Shown in pieces: positions 45,930 to 56,144 of a DNA stretch of 64,000 bases (position 1 is its first letter; every line of letters starts with the position of its first letter). The position numbers and the translations under genes are program-made. Where the stretch lies: contig OX419761.1 of NCBI GenBank assembly GCA_948567375.1, positions 25,210,243 to 25,274,242 of the forward strand, in the 5' to 3' direction. The notes under the pieces are model-generated. The model was not told where the DNA came from. It ran no database searches and was given only the letters and a program-made list of their open reading frames with translations. The DNA comes from Lunularia cruciata. Lineage: Eukaryota; Streptophyta; Marchantiopsida; Lunulariales; Lunulariaceae.

Positions 45930-46763
45930 GGGCCGGTATAGGTTGACACCCTTTATGGCTAGGGTGACAACCCTCCACATTGCAGGACGGTGATTGGTTA
46001 TCGTTTACTTTTGCCGTTTTTGTAATTGTCCCTAAACCCTAAACACATTTTAATGAGAGTAATCTAATACTTGAATTGAGAGTTCACCAAATGAATACTA
46101 GCTTCTTGCATGTATCTAGAGTCGCAGAGGAATCAATTGTGGACACATGAATTGAGAAGTTTCCGTTGAATGCCAGTTTGTGCAAAGTTTTTCATATGTG
46201 TTGCTTCTGTTTGATCAACCAACTGCTGAAGTGAAGTCAAGTGAAGTGAAGTTTAATTTAAGTGAGCACCACACCATAGCTGCCATAGGCACTCTCGCCC
46301 TCCCTTTGGCTATCATTTTGTAAATATAGATGCAAGATTTCTTGCATAAAATGCCGCAGAATAGAAATAGAATCAGCCTCATCCTGTCCAAATTATCTCA
46401 AGCCATAAACAGTCAAAACTGTGAAGGTCTGTATATTTCTCGCTCACCCGCCATTGTAAATTGAGACACAAACTACTCTAAATTGAAATGAATACAAATC
46501 TGCCCTCATTGTTGTTATTATTCTTAAATTATTACCAATCGTGGGCATTGTTGGGCGACAAAGCGCCTTCTCTCACCACCTGGCACACAATTGCGCAAGA
46601 GAAAATATAGCGTAACCCACGTAGATGACTAAGTGACGGGAGACGTAAAACGCAACAAGTAAAGGCAAATGGAAAATGTAAAGTAAACCCGATACCCAGT
46701 CAGAGTCCTGCGACGTGGAGAGAGTGTCACCCTAGCAAAAAAGGTGTCAACCTAGACCGGCCC
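45930..46763. mobile_element. Non-autonomous TIR transposon, 834 bp, 8-bp TSD
   Basis: Terminal inverted repeats of about 48 bp: the left end reads gggccggtataggttgacacc, ctttatggctagggtgaca; the right end, inverted, reads gggccggtctaggttgacacc, ttttttgctagggtgaca. The flanks are the perfect 8-bp duplication TACTTTTA at 45922-45929 and 46764-46771. An 8-bp duplication points to the hAT superfamily, though hAT ends usually start CAGGG/TAGGG and the bases preceding GGG here also read TA on both sides. No coding capacity recognised inside. Confidence 0.88.
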
Positions 46764-47764
46764 TACTTTTATAGCTGCAAAGCAACAAACATTTATACTC
46801 AATTTCGCGGTATGCGCGGATACCATCAGATGTCTGTTCACTGACCTTCTTTAGGCCCTGTCTTCCATCACCAAGCATGATGGGAAGAGATTGATGCATG
46901 AGTGGTAGAAGGACAGAGCCTTGTAGCTGATCCACATCCACCAAAAAAGCCAACAGGCCCAAATATATACTGAAGGAAAAGAATACTGGCGCAGCATAAA
47001 GCTACACAAAATGGGTGTAGCTGAACAAAATTACATTTGGCTAAGGGTTACTCTCCGGTTAGTTAAGCTAATCGGCCCCCTTTGAACGCTTGTTGCGATT
47101 TGACTTGAATTAATTGACTAGTTACAAGATTAGAACAGAATTATGAGGACGTGGGATTGCACTTGCGGCAAATTAAGCTCCTTCTTATATATGTTTAAAC
47201 TGAGACGACCCTCAATCTCCGTAGATTAGATGTTGTATTTTAATTGTAAAAGTTTAATATTTGATTGTAGCCAAGACTTGAAACGTCAAGTGACTTTGGA
47301 TTCAGGCCTACAATTTATGTACATCTAAGAGATTATTTCTAGCAATTTTATGGACTTATTTAGGTGATTGCTACAATAACAAGAACAAATAGTTATGTAA
47401 ATTAGTTGTATCACTTTTCTAGTGATGGATAAGGATCAGTAGTATGAGGAAGGTACCATTGTTTTTTGGCATCGTTTCCGATTTTAACAACTTAATCCCC
47501 GTCCATTTAGAAGAATAGTAATTGCATTCATGCCTAGTGCACCTCAATTTAAACTTACTACATTTAGAAGTCTTGACTGTTATATTAACATTAGAGTACT
47601 CTCAGATACTCAGATTGGGTTAGCCTGCACGTAGATGTTGAAAAATTCATAATATATTTCATTCGCATTCCACCTTTAGAGAGAGACGGTCAAGGATCTT
47701 TGGCGAATCTTATTTCTATTTTATAATCTTTTGGTTTTCCTTCTTATCTTTTACTACTAACATT

Positions 47765-47869
47765 ATTGGGGCTTATTGAGACTTAGCCCCATGTTACTTT
47801 TTTGTCTATCCCTTGTACGGCTTGATGGGGGTCTTCCCATCCTTCGTTTTTCCTACGCGGTCGCCTTTT
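47765..47869 (+). mobile_element. 105-bp 3' tail of the RLE-type LINE with 25-bp TSD
   Basis: Flanking direct repeats at 47740-47764 and 47870-47894 match at 24 of 25 bases (cttcttatcttttactac/t then aacatt). It begins attggggctt; the palindrome carries a 10-bp insertion (attgagactt), then tagccccatgtta, cttgtacggcttgatggg and ctacgcggtcgcctttt. Confidence 0.92.
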
Positions 47870-47995
47870 CTTCTTATCTTTTACTACCAACATTGCTTTT
47901 CACAAGAGAGTCGTTATTCTTCAAATAGTTGGAGTACACAGTAAAAGGATGCTTTAGAGGGATCTGTATTTGCTATGGCTTATTATTGAGTGAGG

Positions 47996-48040
47996 CGACC
48001 GCGTAGGAAAAACGAAGGATGGGAAGACCCCATCAAGTCG
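47996..48040 (-). mobile_element. 45-bp 3' tail of the RLE-type LINE with 13-bp TSD
   Basis: Only the last 45 bp of the family (cgaccgcgtaggaaaaacg to gaccccatcaagtcg), flanked by perfect 13-bp repeats TTATTGAGTGAGG at 47983-47995 and 48041-48053. One of the shortest identifiable LINE insertions here. Confidence 0.9.
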
Positions 48041-49781
48041 TTATTGAGTGAGGCTTATTATTGAGTTAGTCTACGCACTATTTGACAACGTGAAGTTATG
48101 GCTTTCTTACATGTAGTCCCTGTACAGTAGATTAGTCAAGCCTGGACCGTTAGATTATTAAATTTCATTCTATATACTTGAGAATGATGGTGTCAAAGTG
48201 TACTGCATTGTCTCATTTAGAGATTTCTTTTCACCTTCAACTTCATGAGGAGTATATTATATCTACAAATGGTTTATGAATCTTGGAGTGCTTATAAGGT
48301 CCATGGAATTGGTACATGCTCCATAAACACTACCCTTGAATGGATATCTTTATTGTGGATGAATTTCTTGTATTAGGAGATCTGCAAGTGCAAGTAGTAT
48401 ATACTCTACTCTGGTATTGCTCAATTGATAGCCATACAATTCTTACTCTTTTGACCTTCTTACTACATTTGAAACCCTACAGGGGAGTATTTGGAGTATA
48501 TGACAAGCAACATGACATATACATCTCTATCAACTTTTTATGGAGAGGTAGGCTTATTATCAATGAAATCGATGACACTTCTAGAAATTTTTTGTATAGC
48601 TATGTACTCTTAGAACAATTGGTTTTTTCTTGTTTTGTATTTGGTGATAGGCTAGTCTTAGAGATATATGTGATGGAGGTAGAGGAGAGATTATTTTTCT
48701 TATTCTTTGTTTCATTGTTTGATTCTTTTCTCTCCAAGTACTATTACTATGGAAGAGGATGGTTTGTACTCTTAATCACAAGATGATCTTCCATCCTTTG
48801 GTTCTTTACCTTTCAATTGTACTAGAGGTTTGCATTATTCTATCATGGACTAAAAGTTTTAATATACTTTACATTCTCTTCTATTTGACCTCTTTATCCT
48901 TACAAAAGTATAACAAAACTTTACGTTAGCTTTTGGAAAGGAAGCAAGTTTTTTTTATCCTAAATTGATCTTAGATTAGCATATTTCATTTAATTTCTCT
49001 CTATTTATAACTTTTTTTGTTAGGTTTTGTCCACCATTTATTCACTTAGTATAATATTATCTTAAATGTAAAGTAATACATATTACTCATTTGTCCTTTT
49101 GAGGACAAATTATACTATTCATTATATAGTATTTATGATTGTAGAGGAGTGTGGATACTGTCACTTGAAGGAAGAATCAATATGTATTGGAGATAGATAT
49201 GAGTTAAGACAAATTTTTATATAGCACAAAGCAATCAAGTGATAAAAGTGGTTGTTATGGTTACGGATATCAACATTGATGTAACTTTAAAGGAGATTGA
49301 TTATCAATCCTCTTGAATGTATAAGAGAATAGAAGTAGCAAAGATCTCCAACTAGAGACTAGAGAGTACCCGTCTAAATGGAGATCTTGGTCATCTTTTT
49401 GTTCTTTTAACCTTAGAGCTAGGTGGAACTTGGATGGGGTGTTCAACAGATTTCACCACTATTGCAAGAGAGCTTACCAAAGTGTTATTTTCAATTTCCT
49501 ATATTTTTTATTTACTCTGGAAAGCTTACCATCCTAAATAACGAAGGTATTTTCGTCAATTTCCTAGTTTATAGCTTACTTTAGACAATGGACGTATATT
49601 ATGTCTATCTACTTTGCATAGCATGCTCGGCGGTACAATCCAAATGGATGTATATTATGGCTATTAGGTTACTTTCATAGAATACTGACTGGTGCAATTT
49701 AAAGGAGGATAATTCAGATTAGATAATGTTTGTTTTAGTGAGTCATCGGTTTGTTTTAGTGAGTCATCGGTCATCGAAAGG

Positions 49782-49826
49782 ACGACCGCGTAGAAAAAAT
49801 GAAGGATGGAACCCCATCAAGCCGTC
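49782..49826 (-). mobile_element. 45-bp 3' tail of the RLE-type LINE
   Basis: cgaccgcgtagaaaaaatg, gaaggatgga, then ccccatcaagccg. A tcatc motif occurs on both sides, but no convincing target duplication abuts the ends. Confidence 0.75.
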
Positions 49827-50941
49827 ATCAGTACATCAATATGTAGGATGTTTGATTTCTATAGCTATAACCATTTATTTCAGGTAAAATAAAATATCTT
49901 TTCATTATGATGAAATTAGAATTTAACATCATTTTGTGTCAGGTTGTTCGATTTGATGGTCTTCCATTCCTCTTGTTATCTAAAGTGGGTTTCGGCGAGA
50001 CACACTTGTTATCCAACGTGTTGTCCGTGTTTCTCCGGAACACGCTTAACATCCAACAGCCCTTCATCAATGGCACGTTCATTATGAAAAGTTGGAAAAC
50101 GAGATGCAAATCTAGAGTGAGAAACTTGCGCGACCTCCTAGACGCTAAATTTGTCCACACCTACACCGTCCATCCTAGTTAGAGAATCGCGGGTCCTCCA
50201 GTCTTCTCGACGATCACGCTAAACAAACATGCATTAATCTATGCTATTGCAGATGACTTAGTCGGTGCAACGGAGCTTCATCGTTGTTCTCCTGACTTCA
50301 TCCTGATATCCCTGCACATGGGAAATATGGAATATCAAAATAAATCTCAAAGAATAAGCCTGAAAAGTGCGGATCGAGATCTGCATCAAATGATCTTGTA
50401 GCTCCACTCTATATAACATTACTGGAAGGACATCTCCTTCCAGATTGACCGGAGGCTCACAAACCTACTCGTCTCGGAGACAGCTGTTTGTTCAGCTTAG
50501 ACATTTCATCGACTAAATTTTTGCTGCTGAGTATTTCAGTCGAAAAACATTGGAGACTACATCTCGAAATTTTGGCATCTGTAGTTGATTTACATACATT
50601 TTCAGTTAGATTGACATTGTACGAGTTGGGGTGTAATTGATTGTCAGGAATACCACCAAATCGAAAACTTGACGACTACTGAATAGATTCAATTGGCCCA
50701 TCGAGGACCAACGCTGATTGCACCTATACTCGGACGACGGACCCAACATACAATTGAAAACGCCATTTGAACCATTCAAGACCATTCGGCTTATGCCCTC
50801 GTGGTTTAGATTATCATCTCCGTGAACTTCAGCTCAGGAGCTGAGCTGTTCAGAAGGGTGAATTTTGCAGATTTGCAGTTGTTAGGAGATTAGCCAGATA
50901 GCAGTCTAAGAGCTAAAGTTGTCAAGTACCTGTCGAGTTCG

Positions 50942-53900
50942 ATGGAAAACACAAGCGAATATCAAAGTTCGGTGGTCATTGTGACGGATGATAACTACAC
51001 GAAGCTAGAAGGAAACCAGACTGCACCTAGCGAAGAGAGCTCTGGAACCCCATGGTTCGTCTGGCCCTTGTTGGCGTTCTCCCTGATCATGTCCTCAGCT
51101 TCAGGAGCGGTAAGCGTTGCTTGACAAGATAAACCGGAAGCACCCTTGCTACGTTGTCAAGTCGTATGTCTGCAATTGGGCACCATAAATGCCTGAATAC
51201 CTATAATATTGCAAACTTCTAAGCGCTGATTTTGCACTTTGATTACATAGATTATGAAGGAGATGGAGATCGAGCACGCAGGACCTGTGAGTGTCGCCGG
51301 TTGGCGATTTCAAGTAACGGCGTTGGCATTGCTACCATGCTTCCTATGGCAATGGGCTTTCACAACACCTCAAGCCCGTGGAAAGCTTTACCATGGAGCA
51401 AATCTTTTTCAAATTTTTATGAGTGCTGTCGGCCTTACCGCCTACTTCGGCCTGTGGGTAAGACATTTTATCTCTGATATAGGTCTCGCAACCACCTTTC
51501 TTCTTACTGGTAAGTCCAAGTAAATTGTCTGAGCAAGCAACACGCGATCCGATAAAATTGGAACATTGTGCATCTTCATTGATTGCATATACTGAACGTC
51601 CTGGTAAACATTCAAGAACGATCGGCTGTCGTGATCTCGATCTAGTGATGTTAAGTAGATCATACCAGAAAATGAATGAAACAAGCAAGGGTACGTTCAC
51701 AGATCTTAAACCATACTTCATCCTAGAATATGAAGGCTTAGCTATCAATCCTAGAATATGAAGGCTTAGCTATCAACTCTAGTCAACATTGAGACACCTT
51801 TGTCGACGGTGACATACTGTGTCCGCCTAAGAGTATTCAAAGTCCATGTCCATGAATTTCTATAATATTAGTAGAGTTTCGACATTGTCACATTGAACAA
51901 GTGGGTTCAAACAATACGAGGGTCTTTGCAATTGCTGCATTAGATGGACGGGTCGAAGCATTCACGTCGGGCGTTGACATGCGTTCAATGCATCAGATGA
52001 TCAGGAAAGTTGAGTGTAATACAATGTATTGTCGATCAGCAACGAGGTCTTGCACGGAAGCGGAGTGGATAACAAACTAGCTTTGCTCAAGACATTCTCC
52101 TAAGTAATTTGAAGTCAAGAACAAGGCAATTTTGCAGTTCTTATCCTGAGACCATTCCTAAGTGAATTCCTACTGCCTGTTTTACTGCAAATCGAAGAGC
52201 AATTTCTCGAATCGCACAATCGTTCCAAGTGTCTATACACAATTAACAGTTTCTTGCGATCCCGATTAGGTACAGGGAGGAACTGCGCATACGTTTGTTT
52301 TCATCTTTACAGCCTTAACTCGGGGCTCCTCTGAATCTTGAGCCGGTTGAGATTTATTATAGGCTTGCAGATTTTCGTAGGCGTTAGAGTAAAAGTGGCT
52401 AACTAGTTGTTTAAAGAACTTGCGTAAGCAGATTTCGTTGTGTTCAGTGGTGCTTGACATAGTTGGTAAGCAAAGATGTTATTCTTTTGTGACCGCCCTC
52501 GAGGTCCGGGGTTGACATACGGTGAACGAAGCAATGTAGGCTTCTCCTGTGCGTCACCCGGGATTGACATTGTAAAGCACTCTTTGAGGGATTTCATCTT
52601 CCATTGGAGGAGTTAGAGCTCCACTGTTGAATTTCTGACATAACTTAATTTCTGTCACAATAAGTGCTCCACTTGGAGTATTTGTAGTTCTTAATTTTTA
52701 CACTTGCATAGCTCGGATATCTTAGAGGTGCGGTAGGACTCTATTGGGGCTTAGCCCCATGTTACCTTTTTTTTCTCTCCCTTGTACGGTTTGATGGGGT
52801 CTTCCCATCCTTCGTTTTTCCTACGCGGTCGCCTTTCTTTCATTTTTACACACTGCTCACATCCCTTTCCTTGTTGTTACGTGGGTGCAGAACTGGTCAT
52901 TACAACACACTTCTTTGACGCACAGCTTCTTTCTTTCAGTGATGTCTCCGTTGTACGTGGCTTTCGGCACGGTATTGTGTGGAGGAAAGATCACGAAAGT
53001 GGAAGTGTTTGGAGTGAGTTTGGGTATCGTTGGTTCTCTCATCCTAGCCGGCGGCACCCAGGCTGCGCCAGGATCGGAGGCTACACTCTTTGGAGATCTG
53101 GTCGCATTCCTTGCTGCTGGCGGCTTCGCTCTTTACTTGGTCGCTTCCCGCCATTGCCGTGGTATGTAATCATTAAATTTTACTTCTCGTCTCATTAAAG
53201 TGTATGCCTGCAAACGTAAAACACGAAGTTGGATTTATTGATGGGGTCTTGTGTTTTATCCTTGTACCGGCTTGATGGGGTCTTCGGATCCTTCTTGTTA
53301 TCCTATACGGTCGCCTTTGTCTCTCATTTATTGATGGGGAATTGGTCGAGTTGTAACTCCTTCTCTCCGAAGCTCAATCCAGGCTCAAAGAGCAGTCTCA
53401 TCAACGAATAGTGGAATCTGCATGCATAGTCATAATCAGGCGAGCCGTGAGAGGAATGTGGGAAAGTCTGCCATTAGTTGCAAAGACAGTCTAAGAGGAT
53501 TGTCTCTGGGGCCGTCACTGCACCTGACTTCATTGATCTAGAGATTTCACGTGATTCTAACGGATTATTTCCTCATATGATGCACCATTGAACAGAGTCG
53601 ATGCCTGTGTACGTGTATATGTTCCCATCCACTGTGATGGTGGCTATCATGCTTGGACTGGCTGGTATTTTACTAGAAGGGTGGGGATCATGGGGAATGT
53701 CTGCCCCCGACGTTATCAATGGACCTTTTGGTTGGATAGCCAACGAAGGTACGTTGCTTGTGTATTACCCTATACGTTGGGATCTTTGTGTTTGTCACCA
53801 TGGCTCTGCATCAACCTCTTTGTAGACCTTTATAATTTCTTCTAGATCCGTGTGTTCTCAAGTTCTGAGAATGGCATCTGGGTTTTTGCAAGTGCAATAT

Positions 53901-56110
53901 TCTCGTTTCAATCATAATATTAATAATTTATACTAATACGATAATTCCATAGTTTTCTATTTCAGATTAAAACTGAAAGGATTTAGGACAGGATGGGATT
54001 TATACTAGGCGTGTCATACTTTGATATTCTTGGTTGAATTTTTCCTATTGGCAATAATTCATGAAGGTCAGATTCTACATTTTCTTTTCAATGCGGATAC
54101 GGATTAATTCTTGATATAGCCATCGAAAAGTAGGAAATTGTCTTTTGCTTGTATTCTATTTATCAATGTTACTAATTTGATGGTTTGTGAATAAGCGGAG
54201 GGGGGTTTGAAAACTTAATTATGGAAACTAAACGTTGTTTTCGTAATATGTGTATTAGTTACATATGAGTACTAGGGGGAAAAATCACTTTAGAATATAT
54301 AGAAATAATAACGTAGGGTGGATATACGAGGTAATTGCCCATAAGGACTCTACAAGGTTAATCTACTCTACATTCCCGAGTCCTTGTGGTCATACTCGTA
54401 CTAGGAGGAAATAGAATATGGTACTCAACCAGAACCAACAAAAGAGACTCATGTCAACGGTACGCTATTTCTCTAAGATAAAGAAATACGTAGACTGCAT
54501 TAAAACGTAAGCTTGAGTTACTCTTATGAGCAAGTTGAGTCAATCGCCTATCTAATTTTTCTTTTTCTATTTTTATCTACGATGATGAAATGAGTAATTT
54601 CGATTTAACCAAACAATATGTTAACTTGATCACACCAAGAGGAAGAGGTAACCGTAAAAGTCTATGCCTTCAAGTCATTCTATCACCGCCTTTAATTCTA
54701 TGATAAGAACCATAGTTCATGATCCACTTAAGGCGACACCTAACAAACATGTTCTGTATTAAGTGCTTTAAATGATTTGATTTCTGCTGAATCGAAAGCT
54801 CTGGTATTAACAGCTTACAAGTTTCACGGTTTGTCCAGAATTTCTCCTTTGGACAATTTTCTTGGGAATCTTTCCGGGCTTCCTCTGCTACATTGGATAC
54901 AACATCGTGCTGGCATTCACTAGCTCCTTGGTGGTCTCCATGGGACTTTCCATCTGTCCGCTCTCCGGCTCCCTTTTGGGTTGGTTCATGGGTCTTGCCG
55001 ATTCACCTAAGTATGTACTTCATCACCTCCTCGTTTCCAAATTTTTCACAGGTTGAAAGAGACTTTCTTGTGGACATTAAACCACCTAGCGCAAACTTGA
55101 CGAGTCCGGTGCGTGCGTGGGTACAAGGTTCTTTATTTCTTTCGAAGTTTTTTCTAGATTCAGAGTGCACCTTCCCTTATTTTGTCTGGCCGGATCGTTT
55201 CTAAGTGCAGCATATACACTATAGTGGGAGGTTCCTTGACGATGTCCGCAACTATTGTCGTAAGCTGGGCTACTCAACCACAAGAAGTCAAACAGCAGGT
55301 AAATACTGGGTGTCCACAAATTGTAGACTTTGGTTTTCTTGATTATTTAGTACTATCGGCTTGTTTCTACGTCTTTTCATTTTAGTCCAAACAAAATAAA
55401 AAATATATGCAGTAAGGAAAACACGTATGCAAGAGGATTTCCTCCTTACGAATTAATTCAGAGACCGATTTCATTCCTTCTCTAACAATCACCGGACGAC
55501 CGAATATCTTCTCGTTTTCTGTTGTGAGCTTGTAAATTATTTGTCCCATAGTTTTGAGACCAGATTTTCTGAAGCAGCAGGATACCGTCTTCAGTTTGGT
55601 TCCTTCTGATATTTTCTAGTTCCAGTCATTTACTTACTATAAATTGCGAGCTTAGAGTGGCAGATCAGTCTCGTTGACTGATCTACCGGACTTAAGTCTC
55701 AAGCTAATGTGTTCATGAACTTCTCAATCGAACATTGAATGGAGGCAGAAATCGAGAAACCTTACCTGTCTATCTCTTCATTTATAAATATACCTTTTAC
55801 ATGCTTAAATCAAGGGAATATGTTAGGCCCATACCCAAGTTAATGAGTAGCTCGGTCGAGTTTCTATGATAACAGTCTATGCGGAGTGTATGTAAGGCTT
55901 TGCGCGTGTGCATGAGACTCCGTCGACGGAAACAATTGGATTTAACATGTTGAACATTTTTGCATACAACATGTTTAACCTTTGCATGTTGCCATTGAAC
56001 GTACTTCTGTGTTACAGCAACTTGATAGACCCGACATTGAAGCAAAGGTCGCATCAGGCGAGCAAGTTGAAGGCAAGGTGCCCTTATTGCAGGACAATCA
56101 ACAACCATGA
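50942..56110 (+). CDS. EamA/DMT-family membrane transporter, seven exons, 383 residues
   Basis: Exons 50942-51109, 51251-51457, 52891-53161, 53596-53748, 54839-55010, 55211-55298 and 56018-56110. All six introns are GT...AG and all phases join, giving 1152 coding bases. The N-terminal 37 residues are polar, followed by about ten hydrophobic segments, among them WFVWPLLAFSLIMSSASGAI, WRFQVTALALLPCFLWQWAF, FGVSLGIVGSLILAGG, YMFPSTVMVAIMLGLAGILL, LWTIFLGIFPGFLCYIGYNI and IYTIVGGSLTMSATIVVSWA. NWSLQHTSLTHSFFLS near exon 3 is a typical EamA (DUF6) repeat motif. The tail (LDRPDIEAKVASGEQVEGKV) is polar. The fold is a drug/metabolite transporter in a cell membrane; substrate cannot be told from sequence. 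Two LINE tails sit in introns 2 and 3. No stop or frameshift was found, so this is probably a working host gene. Upstream TATA and start of transcription were not identified. Confidence 0.9.
51719..51772. repeat. 27-bp tandem duplication in intron 2
   Basis: atcctagaatatgaaggctt then agctatca is present twice in direct succession. Confidence 0.9.
52704..52841 (+). mobile_element. 138-bp 3' tail of the RLE-type LINE in transporter intron 2, 10-bp TSD
   Basis: It begins ttgcatagctcggatatctt, which encodes the last residues of the LINE ORF (SSDILGEV at 31061-31798), then attggggcttagccccatg and the tail to gcggtcgcctttcttt. Flanked by ATTTTTACAC at 52694-52703 and 52842-52851. It ends 49 bp before exon 3, in the same orientation as the gene. 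Confidence 0.92.
53247..53325 (+). mobile_element. 79-bp 3' tail of the RLE-type LINE in transporter intron 3, 14-bp TSD
   Basis: tcttgtgttttatccttgta, ccggcttgatggggtcttc, tatacggtcgcctttgtctc. Flanked by ATTTATTGATGGGG at 53233-53246 and 53326-53339. Same orientation as the gene. Confidence 0.9.
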
Positions 56111-56144
56111 TGAGCTGCCAAAAGGCAGCTCATCATGGTTGTTG
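56099..56144. repeat. Perfect 21-bp-arm hairpin at the transporter stop codon
   Basis: Arms 56099-56119 (caacaaccatgatgagctgc, c) and 56124-56144, loop aaaa. The stop codon TGA (56108-56110) lies in the left arm, so the last three codons and the first bases of the 3' UTR form the stem. Confidence 0.95.

Larger units (their letters stand above)
46772..50941. other. Intergenic upstream of the transporter gene, four LINE tails
   Basis: No supported gene. A 148-codon plus-strand frame (48340-48786) is hydrophobic and low in complexity, with no motif. LINE tails at 47765, 47996 and 49782 are listed separately. A 21-bp phrase tttgttttagtgagtcatcgg is tandemly duplicated at about 49729-49770, just before the last of them. 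Confidence 0.5.

Noticed and set aside
48340-48786. 148-codon plus-strand ORF, the longest in an otherwise empty region
   Set aside because: Hydrophobic, low-complexity composition typical of AT-rich read-through; no motif, no splice partners, no homologous copy in the window.
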